DNA from: Hoeflea sp. 108
GTDB taxonomy: Bacteria; Pseudomonadota; Alphaproteobacteria; Rhizobiales; Rhizobiaceae
NCBI RefSeq assembly: GCF_000372965.1
Contig: NZ_KB890024.1
Location: 3,288,839-3,352,838, forward strand
Direction of reading: 5' to 3'
Length of the DNA stretch: 64,000 nucleotides
Below are positions 16,766 to 25,870 of the stretch, piece by piece. Below the pieces are notes generated by a model. That model searched no databases. It was given only the letters and a program-made list of their open reading frames with translations, and was not told the origin of the DNA. The position numbers and the translations under genes are program-made. Position 1 is the stretch's first letter. Each line of letters begins with the position of its first letter.

Positions 16766-17770
16766 TCAATCTCCCGGCGAGTGCGGATCGGCAAGGGCTG
16801 CTTCTGGGCGACTGATCGGCACAGCGGTCAAGGACGTACGCTTCGCCAGGTCTGCCTGCCCATTGCGCTCGAGCAACTTGCGAAAGCTCGGGTGCATTCC
16901 GCCGTCGGCATATGAGTGGGCGGAAAGCGCAACGCCAGCCGACACGAGGTTCTCCATGGCGACGCGATCGGCCTGCGTCCTGGCCGCAACCACGGAATCT
17001 GCCCCATTTGATGCGGGCGGACATGAGGCAAGAACATCGCTCGGGTCGCCTCCGTCAAACTCCTGATCGAACACATATCGCCCACCGCAATACGAGACCT
17101 TCGGCTGTCGACGGGTCACCTGGAATATATCGTAGCCCTGCTTGAGATCCGTCCAGAACGCAAAATTTGGATCGGACCGGTTCTTCGCCATGTTTTCAGG
17201 TGTCATGCGAAAGGGGAACGCTTGGACCTGGAAGGACCCTTGCCCTCCACCCAGGGCCTCACGCGCGACTGCGTAGATCTCGGCAACACCCTGGTCGGTA
17301 AGCGCATAACATCCGGACGAGGAGCAGGCGCCATGCACCATCAGCGCTTCGCCTGTATAGCCCAGCGCGGCTTCGAGCCTGTTGGGATAGCCTAAATTGA
17401 AGGAAAGATAGTACTGCGAGGTAGGATTCAACATCCCCGCGGACACGTGATAGAAGCCCTCCGGCGCCTGGCGGTCGCCGTTGCGGGTCTTGGGCCCGAG
17501 CTTGCCCGACCATCTGCACATCGGATAGGTCTTCAACAGCGCGAACTTGCCGTTCCGGTCGCGTTTCCATACTTCCAGTTCGCTTTCCTGCTTGAAGATG
17601 CGAACGAGAATAGGTGCCGACGGCGACATAGCCTTTCGTGACATCTCGGCCTTGAGAGCGGCAGGAACAGGCTGCGTCGCATTGCCATCGACCTCAAGAA
17701 CGCTGGAAACGCAGCTGCTCAAAAGGACGGCGAGTACGGCAATCGAACCCATTCTCAGGGCATTCAACAT
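16766..17770 (-). CDS. YkuD-family L,D-transpeptidase-like lipoprotein
   Basis: About 334 residues. With ATG 17770 (MLNALRMGS) it has a lipoprotein signal with lipobox LSSC (Cys about residue 20), so it should be anchored in the envelope. The catalytic segment MVHGACSSSGCYALTD carries the His and the nucleophilic Cys of the YkuD fold near residues 146-154. Such enzymes form 3-3 peptidoglycan cross-links or attach proteins to peptidoglycan. WKRDRNGKFALLKTYPMC resembles the family start. ATG 17800 is an alternative. The 90 residues after the fold are rich in Ala and Ser and have no domain I know. It stands alone. Confidence 0.85.
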   Translation of the reverse strand: MLNALRMGSIAVLAVLLSSCVSSVLEVDGNATQPVPAALKAEMSRKAMSPSAPILVRIFKQESELEVWKRDRNGKFALLKTYPMCRWSGKLGPKTRNGDRQAPEGFYHVSAGMLNPTSQYYLSFNLGYPNRLEAALGYTGEALMVHGACSSSGCYALTDQGVAEIYAVAREALGGGQGSFQVQAFPFRMTPENMAKNRSDPNFAFWTDLKQGYDIFQVTRRQPKVSYCGGRYVFDQEFDGGDPSDVLASCPPASNGADSVVAARTQADRVAMENLVSAGVALSAHSYADGGMHPSFRKLLERNGQADLAKRTSLTAVPISRPEAALADPHSPGD

Positions 17771-17974
17771 CTGCAAGAACCACTCCCTGATATGCGGCAT
17801 CTCCGCTCAGTGCGCTTAGTGTCCAATGATCATGGTTAAGGCATTGTTTCCGCCAGCATCTTTGCGAGCGGCAAAGAACCGCAGCAAATAGACGGCACAG
17901 TGCCGGCCTCTTGGGATAGACCCAAGTACAGAGGATTAACGTCGAGGTTGGCCGTGCACGGATCACTGAATGAA

Positions 17975-18136
17975 ATGAGTGCCAAGGAGTCCCAGGCGAT
18001 CCAACAGAGAAGGAAGCGCTCGAACTGGGTCATTTTCGCGGTACTGGCCGTCTTCGTCGTCACCGTGTTCGCGTTGAGCTTCAATCACATCCGTGTCGAG
18101 GGAAGCGCTCCTCCGACTATGAATGATCGCAGTTAG
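17975..18136 (+). CDS. Small single-pass membrane protein
   Basis: 53 residues: a charged N-terminus (MSAKESQAIQQRRKRSN), one membrane helix (WVIFAVLAVFVVTVFALSF) and a short polar tail. The basic residues before the helix predict an N-in orientation. The shape recalls the small CoxF-type proteins of cytochrome-oxidase assembly operons, but no oxidase genes are near, so this is only a resemblance. There is no strong ribosome site; a GTG at 17954 in the same frame is possible. It is convergent with the LysR gene, 4 bases apart. Confidence 0.5.
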   Translation: MSAKESQAIQQRRKRSNWVIFAVLAVFVVTVFALSFNHIRVEGSAPPTMNDRS

Positions 18137-18140
18137 CGGG

Positions 18141-19064
18141 TCAGGCAGAGCCGCCTGGATCCGGGCGACCCGTCCCAACTAACGCGGCGGCTCGAACGGC
18201 AGATCGGATATCAGGCAAAGGCTCAGGCTGCGGTCCGCAATGAACAAGCACGATAGGTTCTAGTGCTTCCGCATCCACGATCGGCAACCGCACCAGTTCC
18301 TTGCCGTCATAGCTGATCGCGCCTGCCGGATTCGTGTAGCTGATGCCTACACCTTCTCCGTTTGCCGCCAGACTGCGCAGCACCTCGACCGAGGCAGCCC
18401 TGTGGGCCACATGAGGCATCAGCCCGAGCGACCGAAACAGACCGACCATATGGCGGATGGACAGGCCCTGATCGGAAAGGATCAGCGGGCGGTCAGCTAT
18501 GTCGACAAGCTTGATCTCCTTGATCATAGCCAAGGGATCGTCCGGTCGAAGCCAGGCCTGGGGCGAAACCTGGGCGATGAGTTCTCGCTGAAAACTGCTA
18601 TCCAGGCCGAGATCGTAAGTCAGCGCCAAATCGATATCGCCAGCCAGGAGGGCCTCCGCGAGCACTTCAAATGTGACAACCCTCGTCCTGACCTCTACCT
18701 CTGGAAATTGCTCTCGCATCAACCGGAGCAGAGGCGCAAGATGGCTTGGTGCCAGGTCGTCGAAGATGCCCAAGACGACGCGCTCCAGCCGCCTTCGCCC
18801 GAGGCCCTTGGGGTCTTCAAGCCGCGCCGCATCGGCCAGCAGGGTTTCCGCATCCGACAGGAACAGCCGCCCGTAGGCCGTGAGTGTGACAGGCACACCT
18901 TTCCGACGCAGGAACAGCTTCTGTTGCAGATGCCTTTCGACCTGTGTGATGGCGACCGAAAGTGCGGGCTGGGATACGTTCACCTGCTGGGCAGCGACGG
19001 TGAGACTGCCAGCACGCGCGACCGCCACCACGTATTCCAGTTGGCGAAGCGACAGATATAGCAT
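18141..19064 (-). CDS. LysR-family transcriptional regulator
   Basis: A regulator of 307 residues. The N-terminal winged helix-turn-helix reads LRQLEYVVAVARAGSLTVAA and QPALSVAITQVERHLQQKLF, and the rest is a periplasmic-binding-like effector domain. It is divergent from the phytanoyl-CoA-dioxygenase-family gene, with about 85 bases between the starts, the classical layout of a LysR regulator and its target. The AT-rich TATATTATGCTTCC-like stretch in that gap probably holds the operator. The ligand is unknown. Confidence 0.93.
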   Translation of the reverse strand: MLYLSLRQLEYVVAVARAGSLTVAAQQVNVSQPALSVAITQVERHLQQKLFLRRKGVPVTLTAYGRLFLSDAETLLADAARLEDPKGLGRRRLERVVLGIFDDLAPSHLAPLLRLMREQFPEVEVRTRVVTFEVLAEALLAGDIDLALTYDLGLDSSFQRELIAQVSPQAWLRPDDPLAMIKEIKLVDIADRPLILSDQGLSIRHMVGLFRSLGLMPHVAHRAASVEVLRSLAANGEGVGISYTNPAGAISYDGKELVRLPIVDAEALEPIVLVHCGPQPEPLPDIRSAVRAAALVGTGRPDPGGSA

Positions 19065-19150
19065 CAGATTATATTATGCTTCCGAATTGATTATTGGAAC
19101 TTAAAAGCGGCTCACAGCATGATCCCGGCCGGATCAACAGGGAGACTGCA

Positions 19151-19948
19151 ATGCCTCATCCGCTCATCACTCAGGACCACATCGACAGTTATCGGCGCGA
19201 CGGCGTTGTGCTGATCAAGGGGTTGTTTCGCGACCACGTTGAGGCTCTCCGTAAGGGGGTCGAGACCAACATGGCCGAGCCTGGAGAATATGCCGCTGAG
19301 AACCTCAAGGCAGGCGAAGGCGGCCGCTTCTTCGATGACTACTGCAACTGGCAGCGCATTCCAGAATTCGAACATGTCATCCGCACGTCGGCCGCAGCCG
19401 AAGTCGCCGCCGACCTGATGCAGTCAAACGCTGTGCAGGTCTTCCACGACCATGTACTGGTCAAGGAACCGGGAACGTCGAAGCCAACTCCCTGGCACCA
19501 GGATTCTCCCTACTATTTTGTCGAGGGCGAACAGACAGTCAGCTTCTGGTCGCCGCTCGACCCGGTCAAAGAGGCTTCCCTTCGCTGCGTCGCCGGCTCC
19601 CACCTTTGGGAGAAGCCGGTACTTCCGACCCGCTGGCTGTCAGAGCAGAACTTCTATCCCGATGCCGAAGCTTACATGCCAGTGCCCGATCCCGATGCCG
19701 AAGGCATGACAGTCCTGGAATGGGCCATGGAGCCCGGCGACGCGGTCGCCTTCAACTACAAAACCCTGCATGGTGCCCGCGGCAACGAGAGCAAATCGCG
19801 ACGCAGGGCCTTCTCGCTGCGGCTTCTCGGCGACGACGCTCACTACGTGGAACGGCCCGGCCGCACGTCTCCGCCATTTCCCGGCCATGGCATGAAGCCC
19901 GGCGAGAAGCTGCGCAACGATTGGTTTCCCGTGATCTTCCAACGCTAG
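19151..19948 (+). CDS. Phytanoyl-CoA dioxygenase (PhyH)-family Fe(II)/2-oxoglutarate oxygenase
   Basis: A protein of 265 residues. The iron facial triad is visible as TPWHQDSPYYF (His, Asp) and TLHGARGNESKSRRRAFSLR (distal His plus an Arg for 2-oxoglutarate). The family hydroxylates varied small molecules. Here the divergent LysR gene and the adjacent ABC importer suggest use of an imported organic compound, but the substrate cannot be named. ATG 19151 follows GGGAGA; upstream Met codons lack a ribosome site. A hairpin follows the stop. Confidence 0.9.
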   Translation: MPHPLITQDHIDSYRRDGVVLIKGLFRDHVEALRKGVETNMAEPGEYAAENLKAGEGGRFFDDYCNWQRIPEFEHVIRTSAAAEVAADLMQSNAVQVFHDHVLVKEPGTSKPTPWHQDSPYYFVEGEQTVSFWSPLDPVKEASLRCVAGSHLWEKPVLPTRWLSEQNFYPDAEAYMPVPDPDAEGMTVLEWAMEPGDAVAFNYKTLHGARGNESKSRRRAFSLRLLGDDAHYVERPGRTSPPFPGHGMKPGEKLRNDWFPVIFQR

Positions 19949-19967
19949 CAACCAGGCATTCGCCAAA

Positions 19968-19991
19968 CGGCCCAGCTCATCGGCTGGGCCG
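19968..19991 (+). terminator. Hairpin after the PhyH-family gene
   Basis: CGGCCCAGC and GCTGGGCCG form a perfect 9-bp stem with a 6-base loop, 20 bases past the stop. There is no U tract, so intrinsic termination is uncertain. Confidence 0.5.
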
Positions 19992-20151
19992 TAGTGCATT
20001 CAAACATGCGCTGGCGGAGAAATAGAGGCGATGCGAAGCACCTAGAAATGCAGGCCATCCGGTGCTCGCCAAGGGGCCTGGCATGAGACGCTATTCTGCC
20101 GATAGCGCCTCACGCTTGGGTCATCGCACCGGATGGCCGCGCGGGGCCTGA

Positions 20152-21189
20152 TCAGGAGGGGATCAGGGCACCGACGCGTTCAGCATTGGCTTCGGCTTCC
20201 CGCAGTGCTGAGCGCTTGCCGCGGTGGAGATCCTTGGCAAACACGCATGCCGCGTCATGCCCCGGCGATAGCTTGAACGCCGGCGGAACCTGCTGGGCAC
20301 AGTCGCCGACGGCCATGGGACACCGGGTTCGGAACCTGCAACCGGACGGCGGATTGGTTGGGCTTGGCACCTCGCCGATCATCAGCGGAGCCTTGCGCTG
20401 CCGTTCGGCGATCGGGTCAGCCTCGGGAACCGAAGCCAACAACATCTGCGAGTACGGATGGCTTGGATGATCGTAGAGTTCCTGCGATGGCCCATGCTCG
20501 ACAATCTTGCCGAGATACATGACATAGACGCGCGAAGCCGCCTGCCTGACGAGTTCGAGGTCGTGGGCGATGAACAGACAGGCCACGCCCAAATCCTTCT
20601 GCAGCCGAAGGAACAGATTCATGACCTGGGCACGGATCGACAGGTCCAAAGCGCTGACGGGTTCGTCGCAGATCAGCACTCTCGGATTGACGGCCAGGGA
20701 ACGAGCGATGGCGACACGCTGGCGCTGACCGCCTGACAGTTCTCGCGTATGGCGACCCTTGACCGCTTCAGCGAGGCCGACTTGATCGAGGAGTTCCTTG
20801 GTCCGCCGATCACGATCTGCCTGCGACTTCACACCATCGATCAACAAGGCTTCATCGATGGCCTCGCCGACCGTCTGTCGATCGTTCAGCGACGAGTACG
20901 GATCCTGGAACACGTATTGGAGTGCCCTGCGGCTGGCGCGCAGCGCCGAGCCGGAAAGCGTGCTCAGGTCGACACCATCGAGAAGGACGCGACCAGAGTT
21001 TGCCTTTTCAAGGCCGACGATCGTGCGCCCCAGCGTGGATTTCCCGCAGCCGGATTCGCCGACCAGACCAACAATCTCACCCGGATACAGTTCGATGGAA
21101 ACGTCATCGACGGCATGGACGAACTTGCCCCGCTGCACGCTCTTGAACCGCGTCTGCAGGTTTTCGACTTTCAGAACAGGCCCGTGCAT
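20152..21189 (-). CDS. Oligopeptide-type ABC transporter ATP-binding protein (OppF/DppF-like)
   Basis: About 345 residues. Walker A is GESGCGKST, the signature LSGGQRQR, and Walker B VLICDEPVSALD. The C-terminal oligopeptide-binding-type extension has the cysteine-containing GCRFRTRCP. ATG 21189 overlaps the stop of the upstream ATPase (ATGA), so it is the last gene of a five-gene operon read on the minus strand. It pairs with the OppD-like ATPase to power import. The substrate depends on the binding protein. Confidence 0.93.
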   Translation of the reverse strand: MHGPVLKVENLQTRFKSVQRGKFVHAVDDVSIELYPGEIVGLVGESGCGKSTLGRTIVGLEKANSGRVLLDGVDLSTLSGSALRASRRALQYVFQDPYSSLNDRQTVGEAIDEALLIDGVKSQADRDRRTKELLDQVGLAEAVKGRHTRELSGGQRQRVAIARSLAVNPRVLICDEPVSALDLSIRAQVMNLFLRLQKDLGVACLFIAHDLELVRQAASRVYVMYLGKIVEHGPSQELYDHPSHPYSQMLLASVPEADPIAERQRKAPLMIGEVPSPTNPPSGCRFRTRCPMAVGDCAQQVPPAFKLSPGHDAACVFAKDLHRGKRSALREAEANAERVGALIPS

Positions 21190-22184
21190 CACGCTGCTGC
21201 CTTTCCTTGGTTGACGACCGGGCAGGCAACGACGACGGCGCTGTCGACTGACTGCACGAGTGGAGGACGGGCTGCCGTGCATGCTGGGATCGCGAGATCG
21301 CAGCGCGGCGCAAAGGCACAGCCCCTGATGGGCGCTCCGAGCGTCGGCGGGATGCCGGGAAGCCCGCGGAACTCCGAGCCAATCGGGTCTTCTCTGCGCG
21401 GGATCGCGTTGATCAGCCCCCTCGTGTAGGGGTGTCGCGGCGTGACCAGAACCTTGTCCACAGGGCCACGTTCCGCAGCCCTCGCTGCATACATGACGAC
21501 GATGTTGTCGGCAGCGCCCGCAACCACGCCCATGTCATGCGTGATCAGAACCATCGCCATGTTGAGCCGCTGTTGCAGGTCCTTGAGCAGGCGCAGGATC
21601 TGGGCCTGCACGGTCACATCGAGGGCCGTCGTCGGTTCGTCGGCAATCAGCAGCTTTGGCTCTCCCGCCAAGGCGATGGCGATCACGATACGCTGACGCA
21701 GGCCGCCCGAAAGTTCGTGCGGGAATTGCCGAAGACGTGCAGCCGGGTCCGAGATGCCCACCAGCTTGACCAGTTCGAGTGCCCGCGCCTCTGCAGCGCG
21801 CGGGGTCATGTCGAGGTGGAGCTCCGCCATTTCGGCGATCTGGCGCCCGATGCGCCGAACCGGATTGAGCGCACTCATCGGGTCCTGGAAGATGAACCCG
21901 ATGGACTTGCCGCGGACCTTGCGGAGCTCAGGCTCGGGAAGTCCGACTAACTCGCGCCCATCGAACCGCACTGAGCCCGATAGATTGGTCGTCACCCCCA
22001 TGGGCATCAGCCCAAGCGGAGCGAAGTTCATCACCGTTTTGCCGCTGCCGCTCTCGCCGACGATGGCGAGGCATTCGCCTTGGCGGACTGTGTAGCTGAC
22101 CCCGTCGACGGGGCGCACGGCCGACTTGGCAGTCAGGAGATCGACCGTGAGGTTGCTGACGCTGAGAAGGGGTTGGTCATGCAT
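21189..22184 (-). CDS. Oligopeptide-type ABC transporter ATP-binding protein (OppD/DppD-like)
   Basis: About 331 residues. Walker A is GESGSGKTV, Q-loop FIFQDPMSALNP, signature LSGGLRQR (Gly where Gln is usual) and Walker B LLIADEPTTALD. The C-terminal extension holds CAFAPRCD. It starts 8 bases inside the end of the downstream-type permease gene (22177) and ends in an overlap with the partner ATPase, so the cassette is translated as one unit. It cannot be assigned a substrate from sequence. Confidence 0.93.
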   Translation of the reverse strand: MHDQPLLSVSNLTVDLLTAKSAVRPVDGVSYTVRQGECLAIVGESGSGKTVMNFAPLGLMPMGVTTNLSGSVRFDGRELVGLPEPELRKVRGKSIGFIFQDPMSALNPVRRIGRQIAEMAELHLDMTPRAAEARALELVKLVGISDPAARLRQFPHELSGGLRQRIVIAIALAGEPKLLIADEPTTALDVTVQAQILRLLKDLQQRLNMAMVLITHDMGVVAGAADNIVVMYAARAAERGPVDKVLVTPRHPYTRGLINAIPRREDPIGSEFRGLPGIPPTLGAPIRGCAFAPRCDLAIPACTAARPPLVQSVDSAVVVACPVVNQGKAAA

Positions 22185-23073
22185 CGGAATTCTCCTTGGC
22201 CCAGCCCGCGACCTCGATGCGCCGCATGGCGAGCATCCGCCGGGTGAGCGGCTTCGGTATGCGGTTGAGTGCAATCGCTTCGCCGAGCGTGTTGAAGCCG
22301 ATGACAGCTGCCGTCAGTGCCAGGCCCGGCAGGATGACCTGGCGGGGATCGGATTCGAGATAAGGCAGCGCGTCGACCAGCATCTGCCCCCATTCCGGCG
22401 TGGGCGGCTGGATGCCGAGGCCGAGGAAGCTCAGCGTGGCCACTGCAAGTGCTGCGGTTCCCGCATCAGCTGTCGCATACACCATGACCGCACCTATGGT
22501 ACCGGGCAGCAGGTGGCCGAAATAGATGCGCCATGGGCTGGCACCCAGGACCCGAAGGGCCTCGATATGCGGCTTGCTCATGATGCTGACCGCAACGCCA
22601 CGGCTGATGCGGCCGCTCATCGGCCACCATGCCAAGGCAAGCGCTAGCACCATAGTCCAGTAACCGGGACCGACGATGCCGATGACGGCAAGGGCGGTGA
22701 TCAGGCTCGGGATCGACAGGCCCACGTCGACGATACGCATCAGGAGGTCATCGACCCAACCCCGGTGGTAGCCAGCGATCGTGCCCATCAGGATGCCGAC
22801 CGTCATAGCTATGATGAGGACCGAACCAACGCTGACGAGCGAGGTATTGGCGGCGATGATCAGGCGGCTGAGTGTATCGCGGCCGAGGTGGTCCGTGCCG
22901 AGCCAATGGGCGAAGCTTGGTCCCTCGCCGGCGGCAAGCAGGTTCTGGGCGCTGGGATCCTGTGGAGCGAGCCAGGGCGCAAACGTACCCAGGGCGACGA
23001 ACAGGCCGATGACGATCAATGCCACGCGAGGCATCTTGTTCAGTGCTGCGAAGAGAGGCTTGAGTTTGGTCAT
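22177..23073 (-). CDS. ABC transporter permease (DppC/OppC-like)
   Basis: An inner-membrane permease of 298 residues with about six helices, N-terminal OppC-type segment and the coupling EAA loop in EALRVLGASPWRIYFGHLLP. The family signature HWLGTDHLGRDTLSRLI is present. ATG 23073 lies behind a GGAG site 3 bases after the stop of the other permease; ATG 23085, overlapping that stop, is the alternative. Confidence 0.93.
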   Translation of the reverse strand: MTKLKPLFAALNKMPRVALIVIGLFVALGTFAPWLAPQDPSAQNLLAAGEGPSFAHWLGTDHLGRDTLSRLIIAANTSLVSVGSVLIIAMTVGILMGTIAGYHRGWVDDLLMRIVDVGLSIPSLITALAVIGIVGPGYWTMVLALALAWWPMSGRISRGVAVSIMSKPHIEALRVLGASPWRIYFGHLLPGTIGAVMVYATADAGTAALAVATLSFLGLGIQPPTPEWGQMLVDALPYLESDPRQVILPGLALTAAVIGFNTLGEAIALNRIPKPLTRRMLAMRRIEVAGWAKENSDA

Positions 23074-23075
23074 AA

Positions 23076-24011
23076 TCAGCTCCATTGGCGCCGGATGCGG
23101 GGATCGGTCATGAGGACCGCAAGATCCACGATCAGGTTCACCACGATGAAGAAGGTGAGGAAGATCAGCAGGCAGGCCTGCACGACCATGAAGTCGCGGA
23201 AGCGCACGCCGGCGAGAAAGTAGTCGCCGACCCCCTGCCAGGCGAAGAGCGGCTCGACGATGATGCCGGTGGCCGTCATCAGCCCCACCTGGGTGCCAAG
23301 CGCATTGATGAAGATGGGCGTGATGTTGGGCAACGCCTCGCGAAACAGGATGGCCGTACGGCCCAGCCCCTTGCTCTTCGCCGTCAGCACGTACGGGCTG
23401 GTCATGGCCTCTTCCAGGCCGACACGCACGATGCGGCTCAGCACCGCTGCCGGCAGGACCGCGACCGTCAGCCACGGAAGTATCCAGCTTTCGGGGCCGT
23501 TGAAGCCGAAGGACGGGAACAGCTGAAAGCTGACGGAGAAGCCATAGATCATCAGCGCGCCGACGAAGAACGTCGGGGTCGACGCGCCGATGAGAGCCAG
23601 ACCGCGCGAAACGCGGTCTGGCAGTTTGTAGGGCCAGAAGGCACCCAGAAACCCGAGGAGCAGGCTGAGCAGGGTGGCAATTACCGCGCTGCCGGCGACA
23701 AGGACTCCAGTCACGAACATGCGCTTCGGAAGGTCTGCGCTGACAGCCTGGCCCGTCCGGTAGGAGATGCCGAAATCTCCGCGGACCGCGTCGCCAAGCC
23801 AATCCACATAGCGCACCAGCAGTGGCTTGTTCAGTCCGATCTCTTCGGCGACTTGTTCGACGTAGCCCGGGGTCGCGACCGCGCCCCGAAGCTCGGCAAT
23901 CAGGACGGCGACATTGCCCGGGGCAGAAACCACGAGCGTGAAGCAGACCAGGGAAGCCATGAAGAGCAGGACCAGGGAATGCTTCAGCCGCTTGCTGATG
24001 AAGTGGATCAA
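23076..24011 (-). CDS. ABC transporter permease (DppB/OppB-like)
   Basis: A permease of 311 residues. MIHFISKRLKHSLVLLFMAS is the typical N-terminal helix, NKPLLVRYVDWLGDAVRGDF the periplasmic segment, and TAKSKGLGRTAILFREALP the coupling loop. It lies 11 bases after the binding-protein gene and 2 bases before the second permease, consistent with one transcript. It forms the membrane channel with the OppC-like subunit. Confidence 0.93.
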   Translation of the reverse strand: MIHFISKRLKHSLVLLFMASLVCFTLVVSAPGNVAVLIAELRGAVATPGYVEQVAEEIGLNKPLLVRYVDWLGDAVRGDFGISYRTGQAVSADLPKRMFVTGVLVAGSAVIATLLSLLLGFLGAFWPYKLPDRVSRGLALIGASTPTFFVGALMIYGFSVSFQLFPSFGFNGPESWILPWLTVAVLPAAVLSRIVRVGLEEAMTSPYVLTAKSKGLGRTAILFREALPNITPIFINALGTQVGLMTATGIIVEPLFAWQGVGDYFLAGVRFRDFMVVQACLLIFLTFFIVVNLIVDLAVLMTDPRIRRQWS

Positions 24012-24022
24012 CGCAACCTCCC

Positions 24023-25600
24023 CTAGTCGGCCAGCACGATGTTTTCGTACGGCATGTCGTATTCCGTGGGCGCAGTGCTGAAGCCCTGAACCCGCTTGGA
24101 GTGGGCCCAGATAGTCGGGACGTAGATCAGCGGCGCGATCGCGTCGTTGTCCCGCAGCCAGTCGTAGAATTTCTGCAGTTCGCCTTCGACCTTGTCCTCC
24201 GAAGCCGATGCGGCAGCATTGATCAGCGGATCGAGATTGACCGGATCGGTTACCAGCTTGCCTTCAACGTCGTTCTTGAACGTCGACAGGAAGAGGCCGA
24301 CGATGGTGCCGAACGGCTCGAAGGGAGCACCGTAGGTGAGGAAGAAGCCGAGATCGTACTTCTTCTCGAGCATGTCGGTGTGCTTCGAGGCATGGTCGAC
24401 CGAACGGATAACCAGGTCGATGCCGATCTCCTTGAGTTCAGCCTGGATGACCTCAGCCACCACCCGCGCGCCGGGAATGGCTTCCGGGCTGACGACCATT
24501 TCCAAGGTCAGCGGCTTGCCTTCCTTGGAGCGGACAGGACCACCGGTCCAGCCGGCTTTATCGAGCAGTGCGGAAGCCGCGGCCGCATCGCGGACCGGAG
24601 CGTCATACTGTTTGCCCGCCAAGGGAAGTGCGTCGGAGAACAGGTTGCCGGCCGGCCTGGCGTAGCCGAGGTATAGGGCCTTGGCGATGGCGGCACGGTC
24701 GATACCGGTGCTGATGGCCTTGCGCACCAGCGGGTCCTTGAGGGCTTCCGCCCGGTCGGGATTGAAGGCCATCACCAGCGTGACATTGCCGGGATCGATG
24801 ACGACAGGCACGCCGGCCGCATCGAGCTGCTTGGCTTCCACGGGTGTCAGGCCCGCAACCCAGAAGCCGCCAATCAGGTCGATTTCGCCGGAGCGCAAGG
24901 CCGCGACACGCGAGCGCGGATCGGGAATGACCTTTGCCTCTAGGCGTTCATAGGACGGCTTGTCGCCCCAGTAACCGTCGTAGCGCTCGAAGACGCTCTG
25001 GGTGTCGTCGGCGCTGACCTGGCGCCATGGTCCGGTGCCCACAGGGTCGACGAACTTGCCATCGGCACCGACTGACTTGGGGCTCAGGAAGCGGGTCGGC
25101 CGCGTGTAGGAGAGTTCCTGCATCAAGGCGAGCGGAGCTTCCTTGAACCGCAGGGTGATATGATTGTCGTCAACCACCTCGGCCGACTGGAAGTACTTGG
25201 AGCAGTTCATCCAGCTGAACTGATCCTTCCCCATCCAGCGATCGAGATTCCACTTGCAGGACGTTGCGTCGAAGACGGTGCCGTCCTGGAAGGTGACACC
25301 CTGGCGCAGTGTCAGCTTGAGCGTCTTGCCCCCGTCCTCGAGCTTCCAGTCGGTGGCAAGGCACGGTTCGATCTTGCCGCCTTTGCCGTATTTCACCAGC
25401 GGTTCGAACATGAGATCCTGGATCGCCCAGATGGCGAAATGGCTCTGCGGATCGAGATTGCCCGCAGGCTTGGCGATCGCCACGCGCAGAGTGCCCTTTG
25501 CACCCTCTGCGTACGCGATCTTGGTAAGGGCAGCCTGGGCCACGGCCAATCCGACAGCTGCGGACGATGCCTGCAAAAACGCACGCCTATTCAATGACAT
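24023..25600 (-). CDS. Family 5 extracellular solute-binding protein of the ABC importer (Tat signal)
   Basis: A protein of 525 residues, first gene of the importer operon. The N-terminus MSLNRRAFLQASSAAVGLAV has a twin-arginine motif, so it is probably exported folded by Tat. The body has the family features KLTLRQGVTFQDGTVFDA and RKAISTGIDRAAIAKALYLG. It binds substrate in the periplasm and delivers it to the two permeases. Family 5 proteins take peptides, opines, nickel complexes or glutathione; the residues do not let me choose. The divergent racemase-like gene hints at a nitrogen-containing compound. Confidence 0.93.
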   Translation of the reverse strand: MSLNRRAFLQASSAAVGLAVAQAALTKIAYAEGAKGTLRVAIAKPAGNLDPQSHFAIWAIQDLMFEPLVKYGKGGKIEPCLATDWKLEDGGKTLKLTLRQGVTFQDGTVFDATSCKWNLDRWMGKDQFSWMNCSKYFQSAEVVDDNHITLRFKEAPLALMQELSYTRPTRFLSPKSVGADGKFVDPVGTGPWRQVSADDTQSVFERYDGYWGDKPSYERLEAKVIPDPRSRVAALRSGEIDLIGGFWVAGLTPVEAKQLDAAGVPVVIDPGNVTLVMAFNPDRAEALKDPLVRKAISTGIDRAAIAKALYLGYARPAGNLFSDALPLAGKQYDAPVRDAAAASALLDKAGWTGGPVRSKEGKPLTLEMVVSPEAIPGARVVAEVIQAELKEIGIDLVIRSVDHASKHTDMLEKKYDLGFFLTYGAPFEPFGTIVGLFLSTFKNDVEGKLVTDPVNLDPLINAAASASEDKVEGELQKFYDWLRDNDAIAPLIYVPTIWAHSKRVQGFSTAPTEYDMPYENIVLAD

Positions 25601-25668
25601 AAGAGACTCCTCTCGTCTTCTAAAGTTCCCGGAACGTCGTTGCTGCCGCTACGGCAGCCGCGCTATTT

Positions 25669-25700
25669 TGTATAGACATATTAGAAATGGCATGTGTACA
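25669..25700. promoter_or_regulatory. Possible operator in the divergent ABC/racemase promoter region
   Basis: TGTATAGACAT (25669-25679) and ATGTGTACA (25692-25700) form an imperfect inverted repeat in an AT-rich stretch. The 270-base gap (25601-25870) holds no gene. No regulator is encoded next to it, so the binding protein is unknown. Confidence 0.4.
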
Positions 25701-25870
25701 ATAATGTGTCAATACGGGCGACAATTTTGAAATTTTATGTCGACAATCTTGCCGACAGTCCGTGTGCAGGAAGGATTCAACGTGCATCTGAGGCGAGCGA
25801 ATTCGACCTTTCGAGCTCGCTGCCGACCGACAAACGCGGGATCCAAAAGCGCCTCAAGGAAGGGGAAGAA

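Noticed and set aside
16600..16794. Minus-strand frame of 64 residues with four cysteines
   Set aside because: Overlaps the 3' end of the L,D-transpeptidase gene, has no ribosome site and no known domain; kept only as a remark.
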